Translations under genes and position numbers: made by a program
Notes under the pieces: model-generated
The model's input: only the letters and a program-made list of their open reading frames with translations
Database searches by the model: none
Told to the model about the DNA's origin: nothing
Assembly: GCA_902786465.1 (NCBI GenBank)
Contig: CADACQ010000020.1
Coordinates: forward strand, 1-33,087
DNA: 33,087 bases
Reading direction: 5' to 3'
DNA from: an uncultured Eubacteriales bacterium
GTDB taxonomy: Bacteria; Bacillota; Clostridia; Christensenellales; CAG-138
Shown: positions 7,290-16,440 of the stretch, in pieces
Numbering within the stretch: the first letter of the stretch is position 1
Layout of the letters: each line of letters begins with the position of its first letter

Positions 7290-8502
7290 GTATCTGCCTT
7301 CATTTGAATCTTTAGGTTCCCCAGCGCCGTGGCCTCCAGGGGCAGGGCGATCACCTGCTTGCCGGTAGCTTGTTCGGTCAGGCGGTTCAAAAAGCCGTTC
7401 CTGGCTCCGCCGCCCACGATGTATATCTTATCATACTTTTTGCCGGTCAGCCAAAGTAGTCGCCAAGGGTCTGCGGCTTTGCAGACAGGGCTGAGTCGAA
7501 GGCTGCCTTCATGCTCTCCGGGGCCAGGAAGATGGGGGCATTGGCGTCCACAGTCTCTGCGAAAACGCTTTCCTCCGCCTCAGCTACGATCTCGCTCCAG
7601 GGCTTATCGGGGCACAGTTCCGCCCGCAGGCGATTCACCAGCCACATGCCCATGATGTTCTTCTGATACCGGTTGTACCCTACGCCGCCCTCGTTGGACC
7701 AGTTGGCGGCCCGGGAGGCTTCGTCGGTGATGGGCTTGGGCGTCTTCACCCCTAGCAACGACCAGGTGCCGGAGGAGATGTAGGGGGCGTCCCCCTCCAT
7801 TGGGATGCCCTCCACGGCGGAGCCCGTGTCGTGGGTGGCGCAGAGGACCACTTTGATCCCCTCGTATTCGCCGATCACCGTCCCCGGCTGCTGGAGCTTT
7901 TGGAACAGGCCTTTGGGAAGGTCGAGCGCTTCTATGATCTCAGGATCGTATTCCCCCGTCTTCGCGCCGACCATGCCGCCGGTGGTGGCGTTGGTGTACT
8001 CGTGGCTTTTTGTGCCGCAAAGCCGGTACATCAGGTATTCCGGGATCATCAAAAAGTCCGTGACACCGTCCAGTCGCCCGGCCAGTTTATCCGCATAGAG
8101 CTGGTAGATCGTGTTGAAGGGCTGGAACTGGATGCCTGTGCGGTGGTACAGCTCCGCAAACGGTATCTTCTCATGCACCTGCGGGATGGCGCTCTCCGTC
8201 CGCCCATCCCGGTAGGCGTAGACGGGGTACACGGTCTCGTCCCCCCGGAGCAGCACATAGTCCACGCCCCAGGTGTCGATACTCAAACTTTCGATCTCGT
8301 ACTTCGCTCGAGCCGCCCGGATGCCCGCTTTCACATGGCCCAGCAAGGCGTCGATATCCCAGGTGAGATGCCCGTCCCGTTCGGTGACCCCGTTGGGGAA
8401 GCGGTAGACCTCCTGGGTCTTCAGCTCGCCGCCCTCCTGCCAGCCCACGATGTGCCGGCCGGAGGAGGCCCCGATATCCACCGCCAGATAATAGTTCGTC
8501 AT
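7286..8502 (-). pseudogene. rhaB: rhamnulokinase rhaB, reading frame broken near 7446
   Basis: An FGGY-family kinase that phosphorylates L-rhamnulose at O1. Reading starts at ATG 8502 (GGAGG 7 nt upstream). Residues 9-16 (DIGASSGR) are the phosphate 1 loop. IDTWGVDYVLL, the substrate loop NTIYQLYA, CATHDTGSAV and ISSGTWSLLG follow. After LGDYF (7450-7464) the frame hits TGA at 7447-7449. In another frame the sequence resumes immediately as LTGKKYDKIYIVGGGARN and continues through EATALGN to TGA at 7286-7288, overlapping rhaA as ATGA. The helix that normally joins these parts (E. coli RhaB: ARCIFDSLALLY region) is missing, about 20-25 codons. The span is 1217 nt, 3n+2. If real, ORF 7447-8502 makes a 351-residue product lacking the C-terminal ATP-binding part. 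An assembly error is possible. Confidence 0.85.
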
Positions 8503-8504
8503 GG

Positions 8505-11051
8505 TCATTCCTCCACAAAGGTCCAATGGCCCGCGCCCACGGTCTCGGTGCGGCCCGAGGGCAGGACGATCTGGGCTTCGCAGTTGGCGGGCACGTCCAC
8601 GGTGTAGGTGATCTTGCCGTCCTGCTTTTCCCATTTGCTGGAAATTTTGCCGAAGACGCTGGTATAGCTGGCCTGGGCGTAAATGAGGCTCCCGCCGGGC
8701 AGGGGCTTTACGGTGAACCGGTTTTCGCCCGTGACCCGGATGCCGCACATGGTGGTGAACAGCCACTCCACCACAGCTCCCTTCGAATAGTGGTTCAGGG
8801 AGCCGATGCCGCCCTCCCTGCTGTTGGGGCCCTCCCAGGCCTCCCAGATGGTGGTGGCCCCGGCCTTGGGCATGCTGAGCCAGCCCGGGACCTCCTCGTT
8901 TTCGAGAAGCCTATAGGCGGCCTCGGGGTCCATGTCCGCCAGCACGTAGAGGATCAAGGGCGTGGACAGGAAGCCGGTGCCCAGCCGCCAGCGGTAGTGC
9001 TCCAGGGCTTCGATCAGCCGCTTCTTGGCGTAAGCCGTTTGCTCTGCATCCAACAGCTCGAAATACAGGGGCCGCACCAACCGGGCCTGTTTGTCCGTGT
9101 CCAGAGAGTAGGCGTCGGTTTGCACCAGCTCCCGGTAGGCGGCCTTGCAGCCGTCGGAATAGGTCTGAAACTCCCTGGCGTCCGCCTCGTGGCCCAGCTT
9201 CTTCGCGATTTGCGCCATGAGCCCCAGCACGTAGCTGGTGTAGGCCGTGGACACCTCGGGATGGGGGGCCACGAAGTCCTGCCAGCGGAAGCCGCCGCCC
9301 ACGTCCGCGGGCTCGGCCCACTCGCCGTAGCTCTGGCCCTGGTTGACGAAGTACCGCTTGGCCTCGGGGCTCAGCTTCACGTGCTCGGCGAAGAAGGGCA
9401 TGTTCTTGCCGCAGCGGCTCTCCATGAACCGGGCGTATTTGGCCATGCCGTCGTAGAATTCCCGCAGGATGGCGTCGTCCCGATAGATGTCCGCGTACCG
9501 CCAGGGGATCAGGACCCCCACGTCGGACCAACCCACGGAGCCGTTCATGGTCCACATGTAGAAGTCCGCGCCGCCCTCGGGGACGATGTGGGGGAGCCGC
9601 CCGTTCTTCCGCTGCCAGTCGTACACGTCGTGGAGATACTTTTTCGCAAAGGGCGCGAAGTCGAAGAGGTAAGCGGCGGTGGTGAAGAACAGCTGGGCGT
9701 CGCCGGTCCAGCCGTGGCGCTCCCGGGTGGGGCAATCCGTGGGGATGTCCAGATGGTTCCCCTTGGCGGACCAGAGGGTGGCCTCGAAGAGTTGGTTCAA
9801 AAGCTGGTGGGAGCAGGCAAAGTCGCCGGTCCGCTCCAAATCGGAATATACCGCCACGGCCTCGATAGCCGCCGGGTCCAGTTCCACGTCCCCCTCCACC
9901 TCGGCGTACCGGAAGCCGAAAATGGCGAAGGTGGTGCTGTATTCGTTGAGCCCCTCCCCGCAGGTATAGTCGATCCGCTGCAGGGGGGTGGTGTAGCCCT
10001 TCCGGGAAAGCTGGATGTTCCGCTGGGTCAGGTTGCCCTCCTCGTCCAGCATCTCGCCGAAGCGCCAGACCATCCGCTGCCCCAGCCGGGCGTTCAGGGA
10101 GAAGCGCACGTACCCCGCCATGTTCTGGCCGAAGTCCAACAGCTTTCTGCCGTTGGGGGCGGTGGTGACGACGGGATGGAAGGTCTCGTGCTCCGTGACG
10201 GGCACGTTGTTGGAGGCGGAGGGCGTCACGCTGTGCTTCGTGACCTTGGCCCGGCCCCGGTAGGAGGGGGTGCGGAAGGCTTCCACGATCTCCCCGTCCT
10301 TGTTGTCGGCCTGGCGGATGGGGCCGTCGTCGGACCAGGCCCAGGAGGGATCGGTGCCGATCACCTGGCGGCTGCCGTCGGCGAAGGTGACTTCGAGCTG
10401 CAGCAGGACCTTGGTCTCCGTGCCGTACTGGTTCTTCAACCCCCAGGCCCCGCAGCTCCCCCGATACCAGCCGTCAGCGAGCTGCACCGTGAGCTCGTTC
10501 TCGCCCTCATGGAGCAGATCTGTGACGTCGTAGGTCTGGTACTGGATGCGCTTCGTATAGTCCGTATACCCGGGGGCCATGACGAAGGAGCCCACCCGCC
10601 GGCCTCCCAGCCGGGCCTCGTAGAGACCGCAGGCGGTGGCGTATAGCCGGGCGGCGGCCACGGGCCTGTCCAGGACGAAGGTCTTGCTGAAGCAGTCCAC
10701 GGGGTACCGCTCCTTCTTGCTGGGCGTATAGTCCCCGGTGATCCATTGGGCGGTCCAATCGGATTTCTCCAACAGACCCATCTCGAAGGTAGCCTCAGCC
10801 CAGTCCCCGGGCCGGTCGTTCTCGTCCCACAGGCGGACCTTCCAGTTCACCCGCTCCCGGCTGGTTAGAGGCAACGGATATTCCACGTGCATGACGTTGC
10901 CTTCCACCTTGCCGCTGTCCCACTTCTCGGTGACGATTTGGTAGGCTGTTTGTTTCACGCCGCCTTCGCAGTTCCAGAACAGGCGGGGCTGCCGGATGTC
11001 GATGCCCAGGGGATCAAAGAGATGCTCGGTTTTCAGTCGGATGGCTATCAT
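8505..11051 (-). CDS. alpha-L-rhamnosidase, GH78
   Basis: The 848-residue product releases terminal alpha-L-rhamnose from glycosides such as plant flavonoid rutinosides. The N-terminal region ([18 protein letters not shown], then WKVRLWDEN) matches the Bac_rhamnosid_N-type beta-domains. [13 protein letters not shown] and [19 protein letters not shown] belong to the second domain. The catalytic (alpha/alpha)6 domain carries [17 protein letters not shown] near residues 436-452, whose conserved Asp and Glu are active-site residues in GH78, plus [12 protein letters not shown] and a late [15 protein letters not shown]. There is no signal peptide, so it should act in the cytoplasm on imported substrate. 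The start overlaps the stop of the symporter gene as ATGA, and rhaB begins 2 nt after its stop. Complete and typical in length. Confidence 0.96.
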   Translation of the reverse strand: MIAIRLKTEHLFDPLGIDIRQPRLFWNCEGGVKQTAYQIVTEKWDSGKVEGNVMHVEYPLPLTSRERVNWKVRLWDENDRPGDWAEATFEMGLLEKSDWTAQWITGDYTPSKKERYPVDCFSKTFVLDRPVAAARLYATACGLYEARLGGRRVGSFVMAPGYTDYTKRIQYQTYDVTDLLHEGENELTVQLADGWYRGSCGAWGLKNQYGTETKVLLQLEVTFADGSRQVIGTDPSWAWSDDGPIRQADNKDGEIVEAFRTPSYRGRAKVTKHSVTPSASNNVPVTEHETFHPVVTTAPNGRKLLDFGQNMAGYVRFSLNARLGQRMVWRFGEMLDEEGNLTQRNIQLSRKGYTTPLQRIDYTCGEGLNEYSTTFAIFGFRYAEVEGDVELDPAAIEAVAVYSDLERTGDFACSHQLLNQLFEATLWSAKGNHLDIPTDCPTRERHGWTGDAQLFFTTAAYLFDFAPFAKKYLHDVYDWQRKNGRLPHIVPEGGADFYMWTMNGSVGWSDVGVLIPWRYADIYRDDAILREFYDGMAKYARFMESRCGKNMPFFAEHVKLSPEAKRYFVNQGQSYGEWAEPADVGGGFRWQDFVAPHPEVSTAYTSYVLGLMAQIAKKLGHEADAREFQTYSDGCKAAYRELVQTDAYSLDTDKQARLVRPLYFELLDAEQTAYAKKRLIEALEHYRWRLGTGFLSTPLILYVLADMDPEAAYRLLENEEVPGWLSMPKAGATTIWEAWEGPNSREGGIGSLNHYSKGAVVEWLFTTMCGIRVTGENRFTVKPLPGGSLIYAQASYTSVFGKISSKWEKQDGKITYTVDVPANCEAQIVLPSGRTETVGAGHWTFVEE

Positions 11052-12574
11052 GCCTGTGCCTCCTTCTCATGGCGGGCCTTGATCTCGGCCTGTTCCTTGG
11101 AGATGTTCTTCTCCACGTTCAGGAAGAAGAGGATGACGGCCAGAGCAAGACCCGTGAACACCTCCAGCCCCAGGAAGGCGAAGGAGATGACCCAGTTGAC
11201 CGCATGGGGCTGAGCAAGGGCCACGGTCAGGACGCCGTCTGCGGCGGGCTTCAGGCTGTCCAGGGCCACCTGGGCCACCCAGCCGTTTTGAGAGAGGACC
11301 TGTCCGGCTTCGGCCACGCTCTTGGCCGTAAAGGGGGCGATATAGCCGGCTCTGGCCAGCATCCAGTTGAACACCCCCGTCATGATGCCCACCATGGCCA
11401 CGGCGATGATGTTGTAGACGGACATGGCCGCGCCGTCCATCCTTAGGTCGGTCTTCCACTCCAGATGATCGAGGCAATCCGCGAACAGGGCCATGAACAC
11501 GTAGGCGCAGGGGAGGCCGCCGATGTTCTTGATGAACTGGCCGATGAGGACCATGACCAGGTTGGTGGAGAAGATCCAGCAGAGCAACGACCCCAGGGCG
11601 TAGAGGACGAAGCCCACCATGGTCACGTTCCGCTTGCCGAAGCGCTTGGCGAGAGGCCATACGGCGAAGATGCCGATGCCCATGGGGATGCCGCCGATGA
11701 CGGAGACCAGCATCTGAGTGATGCCGTCGTTATAGGTGCCCAGCACGTAGTTGCAGTAGTACACGAGGCCCAGGTTTTTCAGGGTGGTGCCCACGGTGTA
11801 GATGAAGAAGTAGACGTACATGAGGATCATATACTTGTCCGTGAACAGGAGTTGGAACTGTTTGGAGAAGGGGATATCCTCCTTCTCCCTCGCTTCGGCG
11901 GCTTCCTCCGTGACCCGCTCCTTGGTGAAGAAGTACTCGAGGAGGGTCAGGGGCAGGGCCACGATGGACAGGATGGACATGAGGGTGATCCACTTGCTTT
12001 TGTCCACGCCGATCATGGGCATGATGACCATGGGGAACACCAGGGCGACGAGGATCCCGCTCATCATGATGGTGGTGATCTGATTGAACACCGAGAGGCC
12101 GCCCCGGTCGGTGCCGTTGCGGGTGGAGAGGGGCACCATCAGGTTGTGGGACATGTTAAAGATGGTGTAGGCGAAGGAGTAGAAGAGGTTGTAGGAGATC
12201 ATGACCCACAGGGCCTTCACGGTGTCGCTGCTTTCCGGCACGGTGAACAGGAGCACCGCCGTCAGCGGCACCAGGAAGGCGGAGAGGAACAGCCAGGGCC
12301 TGGCCTTGCCCTCCTTCGTCCGAGTCCGGTCGATGATCTGGCCCATGACGATGTTGGTGACGGCGTCGATGATCTTCGACACGATGGGGAAGACCGTGAG
12401 GAACACGCCGCCCCAGAGGGGGGTCAGGTTCAGCACGTCCGTGTAATAGACGTTGAGATAGGTGGCCAGCACCGCGTTCAGCAGCAGCGCCCCGGCGGGG
12501 CCCAAGAGGTAGCCCAGCCATTTTTCCTTATTGGTGACGTTGGGGGATTTGACCAGGCTTGCAGGCAGCTTCAT
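11048..12574 (-). CDS. GPH-family (glycoside-pentoside-hexuronide) cation symporter
   Basis: The 508-residue membrane protein has about twelve hydrophobic segments. The GPH signature region is [20 protein letters not shown] followed by KARPWLF near residues 65-95. [18 protein letters not shown] and [17 protein letters not shown]-like text later in the chain are also typical (sequence: [20 protein letters not shown]). GPH carriers such as MelB and XynB take up sugars or glycosides with Na+ or H+. Its place between a GH3 and a GH78 enzyme without secretion signals suggests import of intact rhamnosyl-glucosides; that substrate is inferred. AAGGAG lies upstream of ATG 12574 inside the end of the GH3 gene, and the stop overlaps the rhamnosidase start as ATGA. 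Confidence 0.94.
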   Translation of the reverse strand: MKLPASLVKSPNVTNKEKWLGYLLGPAGALLLNAVLATYLNVYYTDVLNLTPLWGGVFLTVFPIVSKIIDAVTNIVMGQIIDRTRTKEGKARPWLFLSAFLVPLTAVLLFTVPESSDTVKALWVMISYNLFYSFAYTIFNMSHNLMVPLSTRNGTDRGGLSVFNQITTIMMSGILVALVFPMVIMPMIGVDKSKWITLMSILSIVALPLTLLEYFFTKERVTEEAAEAREKEDIPFSKQFQLLFTDKYMILMYVYFFIYTVGTTLKNLGLVYYCNYVLGTYNDGITQMLVSVIGGIPMGIGIFAVWPLAKRFGKRNVTMVGFVLYALGSLLCWIFSTNLVMVLIGQFIKNIGGLPCAYVFMALFADCLDHLEWKTDLRMDGAAMSVYNIIAVAMVGIMTGVFNWMLARAGYIAPFTAKSVAEAGQVLSQNGWVAQVALDSLKPAADGVLTVALAQPHAVNWVISFAFLGLEVFTGLALAVILFFLNVEKNISKEQAEIKARHEKEAQA

Positions 12575-12575
12575 A

Positions 12576-14708
12576 TCAGTTTTTCTCCTTCGGCAGTTTG
12601 GGTACGTCGATCTTGGTCATAAAGCAGCGGGCGCCTTTGAGAAGATGCCCGTTGGTCAGCTCCACAAAGCCCTGGGCGAAATTGTACGGCATGGACTTCC
12701 CGGCGGTCATGGACATGGACCGGGGGGAGTTGCTCTCGAGGATCCGCCGGAGAAAAAATGCCCCCTTGCGCTTGTTGTCCTTCTCGGGGCCCTCGGGAAG
12801 CTTTTCGGCCTCCTTGGCCTGCTTGTCCGCCACGGAGAGGACGGCGCTAAAGAGGATGCGGCCCAGGAAGCTCTGCCTGAGGTCCGTGAACCGGGATTCC
12901 AGGGTCACGGGGAAGGTCTTCTGTGGCGCGGGGACCTCATAGGCGTCGGGCCAGACCCGATCGTCCGCCGGCTCCGGCGTGACGGTGACGGTCCTCGATT
13001 CGCCGGGGGCCAGATACACCTTCTCGAAGCCTCGGAGCTCCCCGTCCAGGAACAGCATGGCGACCTCGCCGCCGAAGCGGTCGCCGGTGTTGGTGATGGT
13101 TTGGGTGTAGGCGTCGCCGGTTTTGACCCAGTCGCTGTGGGTAAAGGTGGTGTAGCTAAGGCCGTAGCCGAAGGGGTAGCGGACGGGGACGCCGTGCTTG
13201 TCGTAGTACCGGTAGCCCACCTCCCTGCCCTCGGCATAGACCTCGTCGATCCCCTGGCCGAAGGTTTCGTGGCTGGGCACGTCTTCGTAGCGAAGGGGCC
13301 AGGTCTCGCTGAGCTTGCCGGAGGGGTTCACCTCGCCGTACAGGAGCCGCGCCGCCGCCGTGCCCCCGTTCTGGCCGGGCAGGTACATGTTCAAAATGGC
13401 GCTGACCCGGTCCGCGAAGGGCAGCTCCACAGGGGAGCCGCCGAAGAGGATCAGGATCACCTTCTTGCCCGTGGCGCAGAGCCGGTCGATGAGGGCCAGC
13501 TGGTCCTGGGGGAGCTGCATATCCGCCCGGTCGCAGCCCTCGGACTCGTACATGTCCGTGAGGCCCGCGAAGACCAGGATCGTGTCGCTCTCGTCCAGGG
13601 AGACGCTTTCGACGCCCCGGGTCTGAAGGGCGTCGGCAGGCGTGGTGACCTTGGTGGGGTGGATCATGGAGCTGCCCGCCCCCTGGTAGCGCATGTTCTC
13701 GAAGAGCTCCCCCGCTATGTGGAGCTTCTCCTTCCCGGTGAGGGGTAGGGCCCCGTCGTTCTTCAGGAGGACCGCGCTGTCCGCGGCGATCCGGGCGGCC
13801 AGTGCGTGATGGCCCTCCCAATCCACGGGCGTTTCATCGGTGGGCTTGACGTATTCGTCCACCCAGCGGAGGATGCGACCGCAAGCCTTGTCCAAATCTT
13901 CCATGGACAGGGACCCGTCCGCGGCGGCGTCCAGTATCCAGCGGCGGCAGATGGCGGTGTCCCCGGGCATTTCGAGATCCATCCCCGCCTTCAGGCCCGC
14001 CACCCGGTCCTTCACCGCGCCCCAGTCGCTCATGACCACGCCGGTAAAGCCCCATTCGTCCCGGAGCACGTCGGTCAAAAGCCATTTGTTCTCGGAGCAG
14101 AACACGCCGTTGATTCGGTTGTAGGCGCACATGACGGTGGCGGGCCGGGCGTGCTTCACGATGTATTCGAAGGGTTTGAAATAGAGATTTCGGATGGTGT
14201 TCTCCCCGGCCACGGAGTTGCCCATGAACCGGTAGTTTTCGGAATTGTTTAGAGCGAAATGCTTCACGGACACGCCCACGCCCCGACTCTGGACCCCGTT
14301 CACCTCCGCCGCGCCCATGACGCCCGCCAGCAGGGGGTCCTCGGAATAGTATTCGAAGTTCCTGCCGCAGAGGGGGTTCCGCTTGATATTCACCCCCGGG
14401 CCCAGGAGGGTGTGGACCCCGTAGTGGCGGCACTCGTCGGCGATGGCCGCCCCCAGGTCGAAGGCGTTCTGGGGGTTCCAGCTGCAGGCCACGGCGGCTG
14501 CCGTGGGGAAGGCCGTGGCGGGCTCGCTTTCGGAGACGCCGTTGTCCCCGGAGCCCTTCTGCTTGCGGAGGCCGTGGGGGCCGTCGGACATGCACAGGCT
14601 CTCTACGCCCAGCCGGGGGATGGGGTTGGTGTACATGAAGTCCGTGCCCGACACCAGGGCCGCCTTCTCCTCCACCGTCATCTGCTGCAAGATCCGTTCG
14701 ATATCCAT
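12576..14708 (-). CDS. GH3 family beta-glucosidase-like enzyme, shortened C-terminal region
   Basis: The 710-residue product is the first gene of the rhamnose operon. GH3 landmarks are [10 protein letters not shown] (residues 41-50), [29 protein letters not shown] (149-157), and GVVMSDWGA with nucleophile Asp228. The second domain has FGGSPVEL and YESEGCDR, where Glu388 or Glu390 is the likely acid/base. [11 protein letters not shown] marks the entry to the FnIII-like domain. That domain looks compressed: [21 protein letters not shown] lacks the usual dozen residues after LF, and the part after the PGES motif is very short. [23 protein letters not shown] also lacks the usual linker of about 25 residues. 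The ORF is nonetheless intact. No signal peptide, so it is probably cytoplasmic, removing glucose after or before rhamnose. Start supported by AGGGGGG upstream. Confidence 0.93.
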   Translation of the reverse strand: MDIERILQQMTVEEKAALVSGTDFMYTNPIPRLGVESLCMSDGPHGLRKQKGSGDNGVSESEPATAFPTAAAVACSWNPQNAFDLGAAIADECRHYGVHTLLGPGVNIKRNPLCGRNFEYYSEDPLLAGVMGAAEVNGVQSRGVGVSVKHFALNNSENYRFMGNSVAGENTIRNLYFKPFEYIVKHARPATVMCAYNRINGVFCSENKWLLTDVLRDEWGFTGVVMSDWGAVKDRVAGLKAGMDLEMPGDTAICRRWILDAAADGSLSMEDLDKACGRILRWVDEYVKPTDETPVDWEGHHALAARIAADSAVLLKNDGALPLTGKEKLHIAGELFENMRYQGAGSSMIHPTKVTTPADALQTRGVESVSLDESDTILVFAGLTDMYESEGCDRADMQLPQDQLALIDRLCATGKKVILILFGGSPVELPFADRVSAILNMYLPGQNGGTAAARLLYGEVNPSGKLSETWPLRYEDVPSHETFGQGIDEVYAEGREVGYRYYDKHGVPVRYPFGYGLSYTTFTHSDWVKTGDAYTQTITNTGDRFGGEVAMLFLDGELRGFEKVYLAPGESRTVTVTPEPADDRVWPDAYEVPAPQKTFPVTLESRFTDLRQSFLGRILFSAVLSVADKQAKEAEKLPEGPEKDNKRKGAFFLRRILESNSPRSMSMTAGKSMPYNFAQGFVELTNGHLLKGARCFMTKIDVPKLPKEKN

Positions 14709-14733
14709 AGGCGCCCCCCTTGTCCCTTGTTTA

Positions 14734-14769
14734 CGATACTATTGTATCGGATCGTCCGCCTGTTGTATT
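14734..14769 (-). promoter_or_regulatory. candidate promoter of the rhamnose operon with palindrome over the -10
   Basis: On the minus strand TACAAT (plus 14741-14746, 5/6 to TATAAT) lies 17 nt from a weak -35 AATACA (plus 14764-14769, 3/6). CGATAC (14734-14739) and GTATCG (14744-14749) form a perfect 6-bp inverted repeat around TATT, covering the -10. A weak -35 fits an activator-dependent promoter, and the palindrome could be an operator or the base of a 5' hairpin. The GH3 start is about 26 nt downstream. Confidence 0.5.
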
Positions 14770-14796
14770 GCATTATGGTAATTATTTTCGTATAAT
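14768..14796 (+). promoter_or_regulatory. candidate promoter of the AraC-family regulator gene
   Basis: A perfect TATAAT (14791-14796) lies 17 nt after TTGCAT (14768-14773, 3/6 to TTGACA). The start codon of the regulator is 23 nt downstream, giving a very short leader with GGAGG. Confidence 0.6.
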
Positions 14797-14802
14797 CGTA
14801 AT
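14772..14802. repeat. 20-bp-spaced direct repeat, candidate AraC-family operator
   Basis: ATTATGGTAAT (14772-14782) and ATAATCGTAAT (14792-14802) agree at 9 of 11 positions and begin exactly 20 bp apart, about two helical turns. AraC-family proteins commonly bind direct repeats spaced about 21 bp. The pair overlaps the regulator's own promoter and lies just upstream of the divergent operon promoter, the expected place for autoregulation and activation. Binding is inferred. Confidence 0.5.
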
Positions 14803-14819
14803 GGATCGGAGGAATGGAT

Positions 14820-16019
14820 ATGAGCGGTGTGGATATGCGGTACGTGGTGGGCTCCATGGCGGCCCTGTCGGGGGTCCCGGTGCGGCTCTACGAGGGGGGA
14901 AAGCTGGTCCTGTTCCAAAGCCCGGTGAAGCTCCCCCGGGACCCCATGACCCTCTACGAGGAGGAGATCCGGGCCGTCCGGGGCCACGTGGGCTACTTCG
15001 CCACCCCCGATTTCCAGTATTACGGCCTGATCCGCTGCCCCGCCGGCGCCGTCGTCATGGGCCCCACCTCCCAGATCATGGCCGGGGAACAGGATATCAA
15101 GGCGCTGGCCTTCCGGCTGGACGTGCCCCCGGCGGAGGTAGGCGCCTTCCTCACCGCCATGCAGGGCATCCAGCGGCTGCCGGTGGAGACCCTTTTACAG
15201 ATGCTCTGCACCGTGAACCACTTTTTGAACGGCGGCGAGAAGCTGACCCTGTCGGACGTGGCCATCGCCGGCGACGAGCAGCGGACCATCAAGACCAGCC
15301 TGGAGCAGCGCCGGACCAAGAAGGTCTACGAGGAGGGGCCGCCCCCCGGGGAGGCCCACAACACCCTGGCCCTGGAGGAGATGCTCATGGACCTGGTGCG
15401 CCGGGGGGACACCGCCGCCCTGAAGAGCTGGATGGCCGCGGCCCCCGCCGTCCGGGGAGGCACCATCGCCTCCACCCAGCTGCGGCAGCTTCGGAACACC
15501 TTCATCGTCTCCGTGACGCTGGCCGCCCGGGCCGCCATCCGGGGCGGCATGCGGGAGGAGGACGCCTTCTCCCTGTCCGACGGGTTCATCCAGCGGGTGG
15601 AGCTCCTCACGGACCCCAGCAAGATCATGAACCTGCAGTACAGCATGGTGTTGGAGTATACCGAGCAGGTGGAGCAGCTCCACCTGGGCCGCCATCCCAC
15701 CCGGCTGGCCACGGAGGTGGCCAACTACGTGCGCCGCCACCTGTCCGAGCCCGTCAGCGCCGAGAAGATGGCGGAGGAGTTCTACCTGAGCCGCCCCTAT
15801 CTCTCGGCCCGGTTCAAGCGGGAGACGGGCCTCACCCTGACGGACTACATCCTCACCGAAAAGACGGAGGAAGCTAAGCGCCTCCTCCGCTACTCCGACA
15901 AGCCCGCCGCCGCCATCGGGGCGTTTCTTGGCTTCTCCTCCCACGGCCACTTCATCCGCGTCTTTAAAAAATACGCCGGTCAGACCCCCAACGAATACCG
16001 CGCCGCCCAGGGCCGATAG
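14820..16019 (+). CDS. AraC-family transcriptional regulator of the rhamnoside operon
   Basis: The product has 399 residues. I chose ATG 14820 because GGAGG (14808-14812) is 7 nt upstream; ATG 14814 is in frame but only 1 nt from it. The last 100 residues hold the two helix-turn-helix motifs of the AraC/XylS domain: VSAEKMAEEFYLSRPYLSARF and then AIGAFLGFSSHGHFIRVFKK, closing with GQTPNEYR. The first 280 residues contain no histidine kinase or receiver signature. The stretch CPAGAVVMGPTSQI and the following helical part resemble the sensor-like N-termini of Clostridial AraC regulators. It is divergent from the GH3-rha operon, so it is probably its activator, responding to rhamnose or the imported glycoside. 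That target is inferred from position. Confidence 0.93.
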   Translation: MSGVDMRYVVGSMAALSGVPVRLYEGGKLVLFQSPVKLPRDPMTLYEEEIRAVRGHVGYFATPDFQYYGLIRCPAGAVVMGPTSQIMAGEQDIKALAFRLDVPPAEVGAFLTAMQGIQRLPVETLLQMLCTVNHFLNGGEKLTLSDVAIAGDEQRTIKTSLEQRRTKKVYEEGPPPGEAHNTLALEEMLMDLVRRGDTAALKSWMAAAPAVRGGTIASTQLRQLRNTFIVSVTLAARAAIRGGMREEDAFSLSDGFIQRVELLTDPSKIMNLQYSMVLEYTEQVEQLHLGRHPTRLATEVANYVRRHLSEPVSAEKMAEEFYLSRPYLSARFKRETGLTLTDYILTEKTEEAKRLLRYSDKPAAAIGAFLGFSSHGHFIRVFKKYAGQTPNEYRAAQGR

Positions 16020-16391
16020 GCTCTCTCCGTGTTGCTATCTTCCAGCGGGATCACATGGTGCGCAAAAGCCTCCGGCTCGCGGGACTTCCTTCACGTATTC
16101 CGCCGCATATGATCCACATTGGACAGATTGGATAGAAAGAGGCGGCCATGTGCTGTCGACGGCTCCCGCATGAGGAGCATTTCATCAACACCAGCGAGGA
16201 TTTCACCCAACACCGGGCAGGTCACCTACCCGGTGAAATGCGTCGCCGTGAAATAAAACACCACGAAACTCGGCAAGCGCCTGGGGATCGCCCACGAGGT
16301 CAATTATGAGATACATTAAGAAATGCCGGAGCTCTATAAAAAGCTCGCCCCCAAGACACGGCGGTATAAGCACGTTCCTCCCTTTCGAACG
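16020..16391 (+). other. gene-free interval with coding-like remnants in shifted frames
   Basis: No intact gene is visible in these 372 bp. The plus strand carries pieces that read like protein but in different frames: AAYDPHWTDWIERGGHVLS (about 16108-16164), HEEHFINTSEDFT (about 16170-16210), and GQVTYPVKCVAVK, stop, NTTKLGKRLGIAHEVNYEIH, stop, EMPELYKKLAPKTRRYKHV (about 16216-16380). Both in-frame stops are TAA and would become CAA by one transition. This suggests a decayed gene once located downstream of the regulator and ending at the terminator that follows. I do not recognise the family. Chance open text in GC-rich DNA is the alternative. Confidence 0.35.
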
Positions 16392-16424
16392 AAAAAAGCC
16401 CCCGAAGTTTTCGGGGGCTTTTTT
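16392..16424. terminator. strong intrinsic terminator of the pur operon
   Basis: A perfect 15-bp stem pairs 16392-16406 (AAAAAAGCCCCCGAA) with 16410-16424 (TTCGGGGGCTTTTTT) around a 3-nt loop. A-tracts and T-tracts at both ends let it act in either direction. It lies 16 nt after the purL stop on the minus strand and also closes the plus-strand side. Confidence 0.92.
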
Positions 16425-16440
16425 GGTGTGGGTGGGAGGC

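Noticed and set aside
7440-7460. Programmed frameshift in rhaB
   Set aside because: No slippery heptamer or RF2-like site, and a conserved helix is missing, which a ribosomal shift cannot supply.
14734-14749. Palindrome as a recombination or attachment site
   Set aside because: Too short, no second copy seen and no integrase nearby; an operator or hairpin role is more likely.
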